A stretch of 64,000 nt of DNA from an uncultured Granulosicoccaceae bacterium. GTDB taxonomy: Bacteria; Pseudomonadota; Gammaproteobacteria; Granulosicoccales; Granulosicoccaceae. Shown piece after piece: positions 36,956 to 45,393 of this stretch (positions are counted from its first letter, which is position 1; the number at the start of each line of letters is the position of its first letter). The DNA lies in contig CALFCF010000076.1 of the NCBI GenBank assembly GCA_937951345.1, positions 20,666 to 84,665 on the forward strand, read 5' to 3'. The translations under genes and the position numbers were made by a program. The notes under the pieces were generated by a model that was given only the letters and a program-made list of their open reading frames with translations, did no database searches and was not told the DNA's origin.

Positions 36956-37926
36956 AACCTAGTGTTATTGTCACGCGGCGCTGGCCTGCATCTGTTGAAA
37001 AGGCATTGCAGGACAAGTTCACTGTAACCCTCAACTCAACTGATCAGCCCTTTAGTGAGCAGCAGTGGCTGGATGCATTCAACGCACATGACGCTGTGCT
37101 GCCGACAGTGACAGACCGGTTGGATGCGGCAATACTCAGCCGGATTGATGCCTCTACGTGCCGCACCAAAATTATCGCTAATTACGGTGTCGGTTTTAGT
37201 CACATAGACATTGGCGAAGCGCAACGGCTCGGTTTGGTTGTCACGAACACTCCGGACGTGTTGAGCGAATGTACCGCGGATATCGCAATTATGCTGGCGT
37301 TGATGGCCGCGCGGCGCGCCGGAGAGGGTGAGCGTCAGGTCAGAAGTCGAGCATGGGCGGGCTGGTGTCCGACTCACATGATAGGCCGCAAGGTCAGTGG
37401 TAGTACATTCGGTATTATCGGATTCGGGCGTATAGGACGGGAAACTGCCCGACGTGCCCGGGGTTTCGGTATGAATGTCATCGTACACAATCGCTCGCGT
37501 GTATCCGATGACATCTTGCAGGAGGAGCACGCCACACAGGTTGACACGCTTGAGGACTTACTCAGTCAGGCCGATTTTGTCTCACTGCACTGTCCGGGCG
37601 GCGCAGAGAATACCGCTTTGATCAATGCAGATCGCCTAAAACTTATGAAACCGACAGCCTTTCTAATCAATACAGCCAGAGGTGAAGTGGTCGACGAGCC
37701 AGCACTGCTTGAAGCGCTTAGCAATAATCAGATTGCCGGTGCCGGTTTAGACGTTTTTTGCAATGAACCTGATATTCGATCCGAGTTTCTTGAGCTCGAA
37801 AATGCCGTGTTGCTTCCGCATCTTGGCAGTGCCACGCAGGATACGCGTGAAGCGATGGGACTTCGTGTCGTTGCGAATCTGAACGATTTTTTTGCAGACC
37901 TCAACCCTCGAGATCGGGTTATCTGA
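36952..37926 (+). CDS. D-2-hydroxyacid dehydrogenase (hydroxypyruvate/glyoxylate reductase)
   Basis: 324 residues. The NAD-binding motif is GIIGFGRIGRETARRARGFG. The catalytic arginine is in INTARGEVVDEPALLEAL, the glutamate in DVFCNEPDI and the histidine in LLPHLGSAT. This trio defines the D-2-hydroxyacid dehydrogenases, and the context points to hydroxypyruvate reductase, which makes glycerate in the serine cycle. It is the last gene of the operon. A weak inverted repeat, AGCTGAT...ATCAGCT, follows the stop at about 37930-37960 but lacks a T-run. Confidence 0.87.
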   Translation: MKPSVIVTRRWPASVEKALQDKFTVTLNSTDQPFSEQQWLDAFNAHDAVLPTVTDRLDAAILSRIDASTCRTKIIANYGVGFSHIDIGEAQRLGLVVTNTPDVLSECTADIAIMLALMAARRAGEGERQVRSRAWAGWCPTHMIGRKVSGSTFGIIGFGRIGRETARRARGFGMNVIVHNRSRVSDDILQEEHATQVDTLEDLLSQADFVSLHCPGGAENTALINADRLKLMKPTAFLINTARGEVVDEPALLEALSNNQIAGAGLDVFCNEPDIRSEFLELENAVLLPHLGSATQDTREAMGLRVVANLNDFFADLNPRDRVI

Positions 37927-38035
37927 TGTAGCTGATCATGCCGTACTGTCACATCAGCTCTCCTATCGCCTTTCACATCGTCTTTCACATAAAGTTTGAT
38001 TGAAGGCGAAGTGTCATCTGAAAGTTGGCAGCTTG

Positions 38036-38569
38036 TTAGTCATCTCTTTCTGCGTTCGCGCTCGAAAACGTAGAGTTGTTATTCGAATCCGGCTTAATAG
38101 CCTGGCAGCCACCTTGTTCGTTCACAAAGGCGGCTGGCAGTGCGTTACAGGTGGGTATACCGAAATTGCCGGCTTTGCATCGTTTCACAGTCAGATCCTT
38201 TATGCGTGACGGTACCGCCGTTTCATTGTCTTTGAAGCTGTAGATATAGTTAACGATCGCACCGGTAACACGCGAAATATGAGACTCGCCGCCGTACTTT
38301 TTTGTCAAACTGAAAGATGATACACCGTCGCGCATGTCGCCGATTGTCTGCTCGATAAACGGTAAGGCAATTGCACAATTAACGTCCGGGCTTGAACCCC
38401 CGTTTTTACCGAGCACTTTTGCGGTTCGATTGCTGGCGGGGCATTCTGTTTGCGAATAGGTCACACTGCCGTCACCCGCCACGCATTTGTAAATACCCGC
38501 GTTGACAGGTGTTAACTGACTCAACGACAGCACGATAACGGTTAAAAGAGTGTATGCAATAATTTTCAT
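38036..38569 (-). CDS. DUF4124 domain-containing exported protein
   Basis: 177 residues with a signal peptide (MKIIAYTLLTVIVLSLSQLTPVNA) followed directly by GIYKCVAGDGSVTYSQTECP, the DUF4124 pattern. The remainder has four further cysteines, probably in disulfides (NCAIALP, VKRCKAGNFGIPTCNALP, GGCQAIKP). DUF4124 proteins are small periplasmic proteins of unknown function common in gammaproteobacteria. The gene is convergent with the mtk operon and divergent from the carboxypeptidase gene. Confidence 0.8.
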   Translation of the reverse strand: MKIIAYTLLTVIVLSLSQLTPVNAGIYKCVAGDGSVTYSQTECPASNRTAKVLGKNGGSSPDVNCAIALPFIEQTIGDMRDGVSSFSLTKKYGGESHISRVTGAIVNYIYSFKDNETAVPSRIKDLTVKRCKAGNFGIPTCNALPAAFVNEQGGCQAIKPDSNNNSTFSSANAERDD

Positions 38570-38715
38570 TGGTACGAAAAACCTTTATGACTGATCTATT
38601 TGTCGTCCTGTAGCAGTGCACGTTGAGTTATGCGATCAATATTGCAGTCGAACAGTTAAAATATGCGAAGTTGATCAGAAAGTTTCATTTTACAAATTTA
38701 TAAAAGAGCAAGCTA

Positions 38716-40215
38716 ATGGCTAATGTAAGTGCCTACGACAAACTTCAAGAACGTTTTCAGCGCCTGTCACGGATCGAGCATGCCATGTCCTATTTGGGTT
38801 GGGATCAGATGGTGATGATGCCGTCCGGCGGTATGCAGGGGAGAGCTGACGCGATAGCGGAGCTTGCTGGTATACATCACGATCTGCTGACTGCGACTGA
38901 TATGCAGTCATTGTTTAATGACGCAAAAGCCAGTGGAGCTGAAGGTGTGGCTAAAAGCCTGCAGGAAATGCAACGCTTATGGCAGCAGGAAACATGTTTA
39001 CCGGCAGAACTCGTTAAAGCGCGTGTGGTTGCGGGCAGTCGCTGTGAACACGGGTGGCGAACACAAAAAGCCGCTAACGACTGGTCAGGGTTTTTGGCAA
39101 ACTTTGAAGAAGTGGTTGCCCTGTCGCGTGAAGAGGCGCGTTTACGCCAAGAGGCGGCTCCCGACTGCCCGACACCTTATGACGCATTACTGGCTGTGCA
39201 TTGCACGGGTGACTCGCATGAGTTAGTCGACAGTGTGTTTGATGAACTGCGGGTGAAGCTGCCGGAGTTGTCGAAGGAAGTTATGGCGGTGCAAAAGCAT
39301 CATGCAGTCGAAGTCCCTGCCGGTGAGTTTGATGTGAGCTCACAATTGAAAGTAAACGAAGCATTAATGCATGCGCTGGGTTTTGATTTTGCCGCTGGTC
39401 GCCTTGACCAGAGCATGCATCCGTTCAGTATGGGTAGCGCGGGAGATCTTCGTATCACCACCCGCTTCAGGGAAGATGAGTTTCTCGATGCGTTAATGGC
39501 AACGGCTCATGAAACAGGGCACGCCAGCTATGAAAGCGGGTTGCCCGGGCAATGGAGCGGCTTGCCTGTTGGACAACATCGCAATATGTGTATCCACGAA
39601 AGCCAGAGTCTATTGTTTGAAAAACAGATATTTCTATCCTTACCCTTTCTCAAAGGGTTTTTACCAACGATTAAAGAACATTTGCCGCAGGTCGGGCAAG
39701 GTGCTGCAGAGATCTGGAATTTTGCCACGCGCGTCGAGCCGGAATACATCCGGGTGGAAGCCAATGAAGTGACCTATCCGTTGCATGTTCTGCTGCGCTA
39801 TGAAATCGAACAAGCACTAATCAATGGTGATATCGAGGCGCGCGATATACCCGAACTCTGGCGCAGTAAATTGCTCGACTTTATGGGGTTGGATGTGGGT
39901 GACAATCACGCGATTGGTTGTCTGCAGGATATTCACTGGAGTGATGGAACCTTTGGTTACTTTCCGTCCTACACAGTCGGTGCTGTGAATGCCGCACAAC
40001 TCTTTGCTGCAATCAAACGTGATCATCCGAATTGGCAGGAGCGATTCCAGCAGCTTGATGTCATGTTCGTGCGCGAATGGTTACAGGAGCGCATCTGGTC
40101 AAAAGGGCGACTGTTAACCTCGCAAGAGATCATGCAGCACGCAAGTGGTGAAGCAACCAACTCGCGCTATTTTCTTGAACATCTGCACAGTCGCTATATT
40201 GAACGTAATTACTGA
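38716..40215 (+). CDS. M32-family (Taq-type) zinc carboxypeptidase
   Basis: 499 residues, standard for peptidase family M32. The zinc and catalytic motif is HETGH at residues 265-269 (MATAHETGHASYESG), and the downstream glutamate ligand lies in CIHESQSLLFEKQIF. The end GYFPSYTVGAVNAAQLF is also characteristic. It is a cytoplasmic metallo-carboxypeptidase that trims single residues from peptide C-termini. It is a single-gene unit between the DUF4124 gene and a convergent LysE-type exporter gene. Confidence 0.92.
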   Translation: MANVSAYDKLQERFQRLSRIEHAMSYLGWDQMVMMPSGGMQGRADAIAELAGIHHDLLTATDMQSLFNDAKASGAEGVAKSLQEMQRLWQQETCLPAELVKARVVAGSRCEHGWRTQKAANDWSGFLANFEEVVALSREEARLRQEAAPDCPTPYDALLAVHCTGDSHELVDSVFDELRVKLPELSKEVMAVQKHHAVEVPAGEFDVSSQLKVNEALMHALGFDFAAGRLDQSMHPFSMGSAGDLRITTRFREDEFLDALMATAHETGHASYESGLPGQWSGLPVGQHRNMCIHESQSLLFEKQIFLSLPFLKGFLPTIKEHLPQVGQGAAEIWNFATRVEPEYIRVEANEVTYPLHVLLRYEIEQALINGDIEARDIPELWRSKLLDFMGLDVGDNHAIGCLQDIHWSDGTFGYFPSYTVGAVNAAQLFAAIKRDHPNWQERFQQLDVMFVREWLQERIWSKGRLLTSQEIMQHASGEATNSRYFLEHLHSRYIERNY

Positions 40216-40268
40216 GCTTAGCTGGGACTTTGCTTGAACGTTTTTAGAAACTGTTTCAATGGCTGCTA

Positions 40269-40853
40269 TCAGGTAAGCAGGGCCAAACCGACAACTAACA
40301 ACATCGAGAGTGCCATGCCGATGTTAATGGCACGTTGCGTTGAGTCAGTCAGTGCCAGCTTTTTCAGATTGACTCCGGCTGCCAGCCACAACAAATGAAT
40401 GGGTAGCCAGATCGCGTTTATTATCAGTAGTTTTGTCACCACTTCGAACACCGGCGAGGCTGACGCATAGGCGAAACCACTGTAAAGCGTTGTGTTTACC
40501 GCATACGCTTTGGGATTGATCGGCTGTAACAGCAAGCCGTTCAACAACCCGGGTGCAGTCGATGACTCGATAAATGCGATGCGTGAGCCGGCGGTGGCAA
40601 TTTTAAACGCCAGAAAGCCAAGATAGGCCGCTGACAATACCAGCAGTATCTGTCTAAGGCCGGGGGTCGATAACATCAGTGTAGCCAGACCTGTGGCCAC
40701 GGCAATAAACACCAGATTCTGGCCAATCATCAGACCAAACAGATAACGCAGGCCCGGTCGATAGCCGAACGCTGAACCCACGCCGGCGGTCGATAAAACA
40801 CCGGGACCTGGCGTAATCAGCAGAAAGAAGACGGCAACTATAAAAGTCAGCAT
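40269..40853 (-). CDS. LysE/RhtB-family amino-acid exporter
   Basis: 194 residues with about six membrane helices. The N-terminus FIVAVFFLLITPGPGVLSTAGVGSAFGYRPGL carries the TPGP signature of the LysE/RhtB family, and helix 3-4 shows AAYLGFLAFK and LLLQPINPKAYAV. These proteins export amino acids such as threonine, homoserine or lysine. The substrate is not readable here. It lies 19 bp after a small lipoprotein gene on the same strand. Confidence 0.88.
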   Translation of the reverse strand: MLTFIVAVFFLLITPGPGVLSTAGVGSAFGYRPGLRYLFGLMIGQNLVFIAVATGLATLMLSTPGLRQILLVLSAAYLGFLAFKIATAGSRIAFIESSTAPGLLNGLLLQPINPKAYAVNTTLYSGFAYASASPVFEVVTKLLIINAIWLPIHLLWLAAGVNLKKLALTDSTQRAINIGMALSMLLVVGLALLT

Positions 40854-40872
40854 TGATGCAGTTTCGAAAAAA

Positions 40873-41319
40873 CTAAATCGGCGCGACCGTCAGTTCGAAA
40901 TTGCGAGAGCGTGATGTAAAACACAGACCTGACGTATCGACACCTCCACCCCCGACAGCAACAAATACAGTGAACGGGAATGTACCAAGCTCGGTTGCTG
41001 TTCCTTCGAACACCAGATCGCGACCGCCGTTAATTCGCTGACTTGCCATGATGCCTTCAGGCAGCGCACCCTCGAGCGCGAAATCGTAAAAAAAACGATC
41101 GTCAAACGGTTCATTGTCAATTCTGACAGTGAGAATTTCAGAATAGGTCTGATTCAGAACCGGCATTGCCAGCTGGCGCTGCACAAATGACGGGCCATCA
41201 TCATCGATGCAGTCGACCGCTGTATCGAACAGTGTGTCGCAGCCAACCAGCAGCAACAGCAGCGCGAGCAAAAACACCCCTCGGGGTGCGAATTGGCTTG
41301 GCGATACACGGTAGCGCAT
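40873..41319 (-). CDS. Small lipoprotein with putative Ig-like (He_PIG) domain
   Basis: 148 residues. The signal ends in the lipobox LLLLLVGC (about residue 26), then a short acidic linker with CIDDDGPSF. The rest matches the putative Ig-like pattern: LPEGIMASQRINGGRDLVFEGTATELGTFPFTVFVAV, that is, 'low-energy' beta strands with GTaTelGtfpFtV. A second pair of cysteines is possible with CFTSRSRNFELTVAP. It is probably periplasmic and lipid-anchored. The role is unknown. Confidence 0.7.
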   Translation of the reverse strand: MRYRVSPSQFAPRGVFLLALLLLLVGCDTLFDTAVDCIDDDGPSFVQRQLAMPVLNQTYSEILTVRIDNEPFDDRFFYDFALEGALPEGIMASQRINGGRDLVFEGTATELGTFPFTVFVAVGGGGVDTSGLCFTSRSRNFELTVAPI

Positions 41320-41380
41320 TGTTTTGTGTAGACAGCAGGCAGACCGGGCCTTGTATTGAGTGAGCGGAAATGTGTCGGCC

Positions 41381-41423
41381 TCGCCTGCTCTATTCGCGAA
41401 CCCTTCATGAATAGAGCAGGCTA
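41381..41423. repeat. 43-bp solo derivative of the 247-bp MITE-like element
   Basis: This is a near-perfect hairpin, CCTGCTCTATTC and GAATAGAGCAGG with a 13-base loop. Its reverse complement equals the first 27 bp of copy A (through GGGTTCGC) joined to the outer right end, so about 200 bp were lost from the middle. It sits between the stop of the CAP-domain gene and the next minus-strand gene, so it may now act as a transcript-end or mRNA-stability hairpin. Confidence 0.85.
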
Positions 41424-41468
41424 GTGAATTATAGTAGTTTCACTTAAAACCACTTATAACGAAACCCT

Positions 41469-42404
41469 TTACAACGGTTTGCCGTAAACAGCGCTCCAGT
41501 AACGGACGAGTTCGCTGTCCGGATTTGACACGCAAGCGATACCGATATCAGTAAAAGCAGGTTCCATAATCGCGCTGCAATGTCCGGGGCTGCCAAGCCA
41601 TCCGGCTTGCACTTCGTGGATGCTTGGTTGACCGGCCGCGATATTTTCAGCCACCTGTCGGTACGTATATCCGGAATCACTAACACGCGTCCCGGGTGAT
41701 GAGCCATCAGAGCCGCTGTGACTGAAAAACAAATTATCTGCCATATCAGCACTGTGTCGTTGTGCCGCTCGCTGCAATGCAGCCTGTTGCTCAACGGGCG
41801 TAGTCGCAGGGTAAAAAGTTGCACCGCACATGCGGCCCTGACTCCTGGCTGCGTTGGTTAGCTGTACGACCAATTGTTGGAGTGATTCAATTGATGTATT
41901 GCAGTGCGTTGTTGGTGTCTCTGTACTTTCAGTAATTGAGTTTTCAGAAAGGGTTTTACTATCTGTATTGTTTTTAGAATAGCTATCCACTGAAGAGGCC
42001 GTTACCTGTGGTGTTGCGACTGTTGTTGCAGATGCCTGGTTACTGCTTTTAATCGAAGATTTATTGCTACAGGCAGCAATAACAAACACGAGAAAAACAA
42101 GTAGTGCACGTTTGATACTTTGAACAAACCATGAGCAGTCCGTGTTTTTGTGCAACTGCCTGGATTGTGATGTGGTGGCCTCGCGATCATGATCTGGATC
42201 GAGCTCATCCAGACAGGCATCGTGATGGTTGCAGCGGCGATTGCCGTGCGGGTTTTCGCGAGCGTTATTGCAAACGTATTTGCGAGCGTATTTGCAAACG
42301 TATTCGCAAAAGTTGTTGCAAAGGTTTTTGCAAAAATTGTTGCAAAAATCTTGGGGGTCAGGATTATGCTGGTCAGTGTGCACCATAGGGTAGTTGTAGC
42401 ACAC
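41469..42404 (-). CDS. CAP-superfamily (SCP-like) lipoprotein
   Basis: 311 residues from ATG 42404. The C-terminal CAP domain has the usual set: RHSADMADNLFFSHSG, the glutamate in VAENIAAG, and the final histidine in GSPGHCSAIM. Before it is a lipobox in VFLVFVIAAC. The first ~75 residues are an odd cysteine/asparagine-rich stretch translated from a 12-bp tandem repeat. A TTG at 42155 would start right before the signal peptide and leave the repeat outside the gene. I therefore trust the C-terminal two thirds more than the annotated start. Function of bacterial CAP proteins is poorly known. Confidence 0.7.
   Translation of the reverse strand: MCYNYPMVHTDQHNPDPQDFCNNFCKNLCNNFCEYVCKYARKYVCNNARENPHGNRRCNHHDACLDELDPDHDREATTSQSRQLHKNTDCSWFVQSIKRALLVFLVFVIAACSNKSSIKSSNQASATTVATPQVTASSVDSYSKNNTDSKTLSENSITESTETPTTHCNTSIESLQQLVVQLTNAARSQGRMCGATFYPATTPVEQQAALQRAAQRHSADMADNLFFSHSGSDGSSPGTRVSDSGYTYRQVAENIAAGQPSIHEVQAGWLGSPGHCSAIMEPAFTDIGIACVSNPDSELVRYWSAVYGKPL
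42246..42353. repeat. 12-bp tandem repeat array (about 9 units)
   Basis: Nine degenerate 12-bp units with consensus GCRAACGTATTY, for example GCGAGCGTTATT, GCAAACGTATTT, GCGAGCGTATTT, GCAAACGTATTC, GCAAAGGTTTTT. The first units alternate GCGAGC and GCAAAC, giving a 24-bp higher-order period. On the minus strand it would encode repeats of four residues such as CxNN. It lies at the proposed N-terminus of the CAP lipoprotein gene or just upstream of it, so copy number could change translation. Confidence 0.85.
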
Positions 42405-42514
42405 TATCGTTTCCGGCTATGTAGCCAAATGTAAGTATTTGAGCAAAAGCAGGGAACCAATCAACGCAATCAATGTAAGTAGCCCAGTGAAATGTCACCG
42501 AATGTTTCGATGAA

Positions 42515-43648
42515 TCACACAGCGCGGCGCAACGGGTTATCCAACAGGTGCTGCCGGGAATCGAACGTCCCGTCATCGTCAGAGTACGGTTCGTTTGTTT
42601 CATCCTGATACTCGTCATGCGGTTGATCGCCGACGGGTGTGATCTGACGCGGGCCGTTCAAAATTTGCTGGCTGCCTGCAACACGCACTTCTAAATGATC
42701 GCTCTGCGACAGGCCCTGTTGTAGACGATGATTAAAACCGACATACCCGCTACGTCCGGCGTTACGCTCTTTCATCGCTGGTTGATACTGGGATGCGACC
42801 AGTTGCTCCAGTAGAACACCATTGACATGTAGTTCGAGTTGCACAGGTTGCTCGGGCTTTGAATGCTGAACAGCCCATCCACTGATATGTGTGGGACTGA
42901 GTGTTTGCACCTTTCCGTGAACAAAGGCCTCATCCGATCGCAAAAGATTTATACGTTGTTCGAACAGCGTACATATTTTTGAATAGAGTGTCAGATCGGC
43001 TTCGTTAACTGTTTGTGCAAATTCCAGTTCCCGGGGTGTTAGTTTTTTTATATCAGTACTTGACCCATTGTTCGTCTGCTTGTCAGAACGACGGTTTAAT
43101 TTAAGCGGCTGCAAACGGGTTTTGTAAGTTGTGTTGAAAATTTCAAGACTATCTTCATAGCGTTCGGTCAAGCCAATGAAGCCAATGAGTTCTAATGGCA
43201 TTTGTTCCAGATAGCGACTCTGTACGTTCTGGTGCTCGGGAATTCTGCAGAATGATATAAAGTCGTCGCGGTAATTCTGACGGGCACACGCCGTATGGTA
43301 GTGCGAAGCGATTCGTGCGACGGGGTCACGGACCAGCGTCGCTATCTGGCTGGCTGGAAATATTCTCCGGTAATACCGGATGGGTGCATGGCCGGAAAGC
43401 AGACAGATGCCTTCCTGTTTCAATTGTCGCTGAAATCCGAAATAGTCTGGCTGGTGATGTATCCGTTGTTTGACTTCTGCTGATGAATGACTGCTATCAC
43501 CATAGTCCCGCCAAACACGGGACTTTCCCCATGCCCGTATTGCTGCCTGACGGAAACTGGTTCCGGCAGTTTTCGGGATATGAGCAAAGAAGACAGGCTC
43601 ACGCGGAAGGCGTTTTAAAAACATGTCGGGCGTTGCTGCTGATTTCAA
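42515..43648 (-). CDS. Sulfotransferase-family protein
   Basis: 377 residues. PAPS-binding elements are visible: the 5'-phosphosulfate loop HIPKTAGTSFRQAA near the N-terminus and the 3'-phosphate stretch ATLVRDPVARIASHY around residue 125. A C-terminal extension of about 140 residues (TLSPTHISGWAVQHSKPEQPVQLEL) looks like a beta-rich add-on of the kind found in carbohydrate-modifying sulfotransferases. It would transfer sulfate to a glycan or other hydroxyl acceptor. The acceptor is unknown. It is the last gene of a minus-strand group starting at 46728. Confidence 0.8.
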   Translation of the reverse strand: MKSAATPDMFLKRLPREPVFFAHIPKTAGTSFRQAAIRAWGKSRVWRDYGDSSHSSAEVKQRIHHQPDYFGFQRQLKQEGICLLSGHAPIRYYRRIFPASQIATLVRDPVARIASHYHTACARQNYRDDFISFCRIPEHQNVQSRYLEQMPLELIGFIGLTERYEDSLEIFNTTYKTRLQPLKLNRRSDKQTNNGSSTDIKKLTPRELEFAQTVNEADLTLYSKICTLFEQRINLLRSDEAFVHGKVQTLSPTHISGWAVQHSKPEQPVQLELHVNGVLLEQLVASQYQPAMKERNAGRSGYVGFNHRLQQGLSQSDHLEVRVAGSQQILNGPRQITPVGDQPHDEYQDETNEPYSDDDGTFDSRQHLLDNPLRRAV

Positions 43649-43800
43649 GCCGCATTAAGGCAGGTGGAAATTTTATGCACTATTTCTTTATTCGCATGTG
43701 CACGTATTTAATGCATATATCTATGCAAATTAAATGCACATCGTTTGACGAGCGGCTGTTCGAGCGTGCGGGTTTTCCTGCGTACGGTAGTTCCCGGGTG

Positions 43801-44436
43801 TTAAGGGACGGGCTTCGTCGTGTGTACAGGTTTGTCGCGGCTGGTGCCAGCATAAAGAATCTGAGCCGACACAATGGATAACAGACAGTAACCGAGAAAG
43901 AAATAAAATCCTGAACCCAGTGAAGCATCAAAATTAACCAATCCGGTATCTTCGCGTACACCCTTTGCGGCCAGCAGCGAGATAAAAATCGCGATAACAA
44001 ATACATCGGCCATGGACCATTTGCTCATGTGATCGCTCATCCAGGTCATCGGTCTTGCCAGGCGCGCGCTAATCGGAAACTGTGTGGCGAGCGTTAACAA
44101 GCCCTTGATGACGGGAATCACCACGCTGAATGTCACGATCAGAACAGCGACCAGTACGTTGCCCGAATCCAGAAGATCCTGCACGGTACCCAGAATACTG
44201 CGGGTTTTGTCAAACGCCGGTAACGTGCCGTCGACTTTAAGGTTGTTCAGCAACACTTTCGCCATGTCACCCATTAACCCGAGCTTGGTGGGCGACTCTT
44301 CGACAAACTGTTTGCCGAGTTCAATCAGTTTGCTTTTCTCTATTGTTCCGGTCACCGTCAGTATGGGTTGTGTGAGACCGGGCACCAGTAGCGCATAAGC
44401 GACCACAAGTGTCAGGAGTCCGGTTATTTTTCGCAT
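43801..44436 (-). CDS. PqiA-like (paraquat-inducible protein A family) membrane protein
   Basis: 211 residues. The first helix starts after MRKITGLLTLVVAYALLVPG. The mid-part has a family-like segment, WMSDHMSKWSMADVFVIAIF, corresponding to the W-x-M-x-D-V stretch of PqiA. Four membrane helices are expected. PqiA/YebS proteins belong to lipid-transport systems with MCE partners; no MCE gene is nearby. It lies 25 bp after the EamA transporter gene. Confidence 0.75.
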   Translation of the reverse strand: MRKITGLLTLVVAYALLVPGLTQPILTVTGTIEKSKLIELGKQFVEESPTKLGLMGDMAKVLLNNLKVDGTLPAFDKTRSILGTVQDLLDSGNVLVAVLIVTFSVVIPVIKGLLTLATQFPISARLARPMTWMSDHMSKWSMADVFVIAIFISLLAAKGVREDTGLVNFDASLGSGFYFFLGYCLLSIVSAQILYAGTSRDKPVHTTKPVP

Positions 44437-44461
44437 AGCTAACCCGCAAGTATTTTGTTAT

Positions 44462-45370
44462 TCAGGGTGTTCGTTGCCGGCGTAACAAGGCAGGTGCAAA
44501 TTCTGTCACGCTGGCGCTGACAATAAAGACACTGCCAAGGAATTCTCTCAGGCCAAATACCTCGTTAGCCAGCAGTGCTGCAGAACCCACACCGATAACC
44601 ACTTCCATCATCAATAAAATTGAAATTCTGCCGGGTTCGACATCATTAGCTCCATACAGTGTCAGCGCGATTGCAGGGATATGCCAGATCAAACCGATCA
44701 GCAGTACCCAGATTAATGTGGATGTCACAGCCGCATCGATAGATAAGTCCCAGCTTCGTCCGCCGGGAATGATTGTCAGCAGCATCATGCAGACTGCAAA
44801 GCAGGCGAGAATCGGAAACACCATTTCAGCAACCGGAATGTCACCGATTTTTCTGGCGTATACCATCGCCAGCGCCCAGCAAAGCCCGGCGGTTAAACCC
44901 ATCCACTCGGCGACTGAATTGGGTGTTGGTATCCATCCGCCATTGTCACTACCGAGAACAATCCACATACCGGTCAAACCCAGAGCAATGCTCACCAGTC
45001 GCGCTGGTGTGACGGGTTCTTTCAACATCACACGGGCAAGCAGTGTGCTCCACACCGTTGTCAGGTAAAACAGCAATATCACTCGCGCGACATTGCCCCT
45101 GAGTGCGCCCTCTGCGTAAAGCGTTGCTGCTAAAGCAAAGAAAATTGCGCAATAAAGTGTGGCGCGGTTACGTCGCAGAATGCGGCCACCATTGGCAATA
45201 AACGCCGGCAGGAATAATAGCGCCGGTACCATTATGCCGGCTACCAACAGCCAGATTGTGCCACTGCCGAGCTGATCGAGCTTGCGCAACGGAATCCACC
45301 AGGTTCCCCAAAGGACAGTGGTGAGCAGGATCGCCAGAGAGGGTAAATGTATTGCTCTATTGCCTGGCAT
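44462..45370 (-). CDS. EamA-family (DMT) transporter
   Basis: 302 residues with about ten membrane helices in two EamA repeats. The first repeat starts with AILLTTVLWGTWWIPLRKLDQLG and the second with WMGLTAGLCWALAMVYARKIG. Residues MLKEPVTPARLVSIALGLTGMW mark the family turn in repeat one. It is a drug/metabolite exporter; the substrate is not identifiable. It sits 23 bp after the UMF1-like MFS gene. Confidence 0.85.
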   Translation of the reverse strand: MPGNRAIHLPSLAILLTTVLWGTWWIPLRKLDQLGSGTIWLLVAGIMVPALLFLPAFIANGGRILRRNRATLYCAIFFALAATLYAEGALRGNVARVILLFYLTTVWSTLLARVMLKEPVTPARLVSIALGLTGMWIVLGSDNGGWIPTPNSVAEWMGLTAGLCWALAMVYARKIGDIPVAEMVFPILACFAVCMMLLTIIPGGRSWDLSIDAAVTSTLIWVLLIGLIWHIPAIALTLYGANDVEPGRISILLMMEVVIGVGSAALLANEVFGLREFLGSVFIVSASVTEFAPALLRRQRTP

Positions 45371-45393
45371 GGGTGCGACGCTGGGCCGGGGTA

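Noticed and set aside
37927..37965. Rho-independent terminator after the mtk operon
   Set aside because: A 7-bp inverted repeat exists, but the loop is long and there is no T-run.
42246..42353. CRISPR-like array
   Set aside because: Units are 12 bp, directly adjacent and degenerate, without spacers. It is a plain tandem repeat.
43483..43881. 132-codon plus-strand frame between the sulfotransferase and PqiA-like genes
   Set aside because: Overlaps both minus-strand genes at its ends and has no recognised motif; the middle is a short A/T-rich gap.
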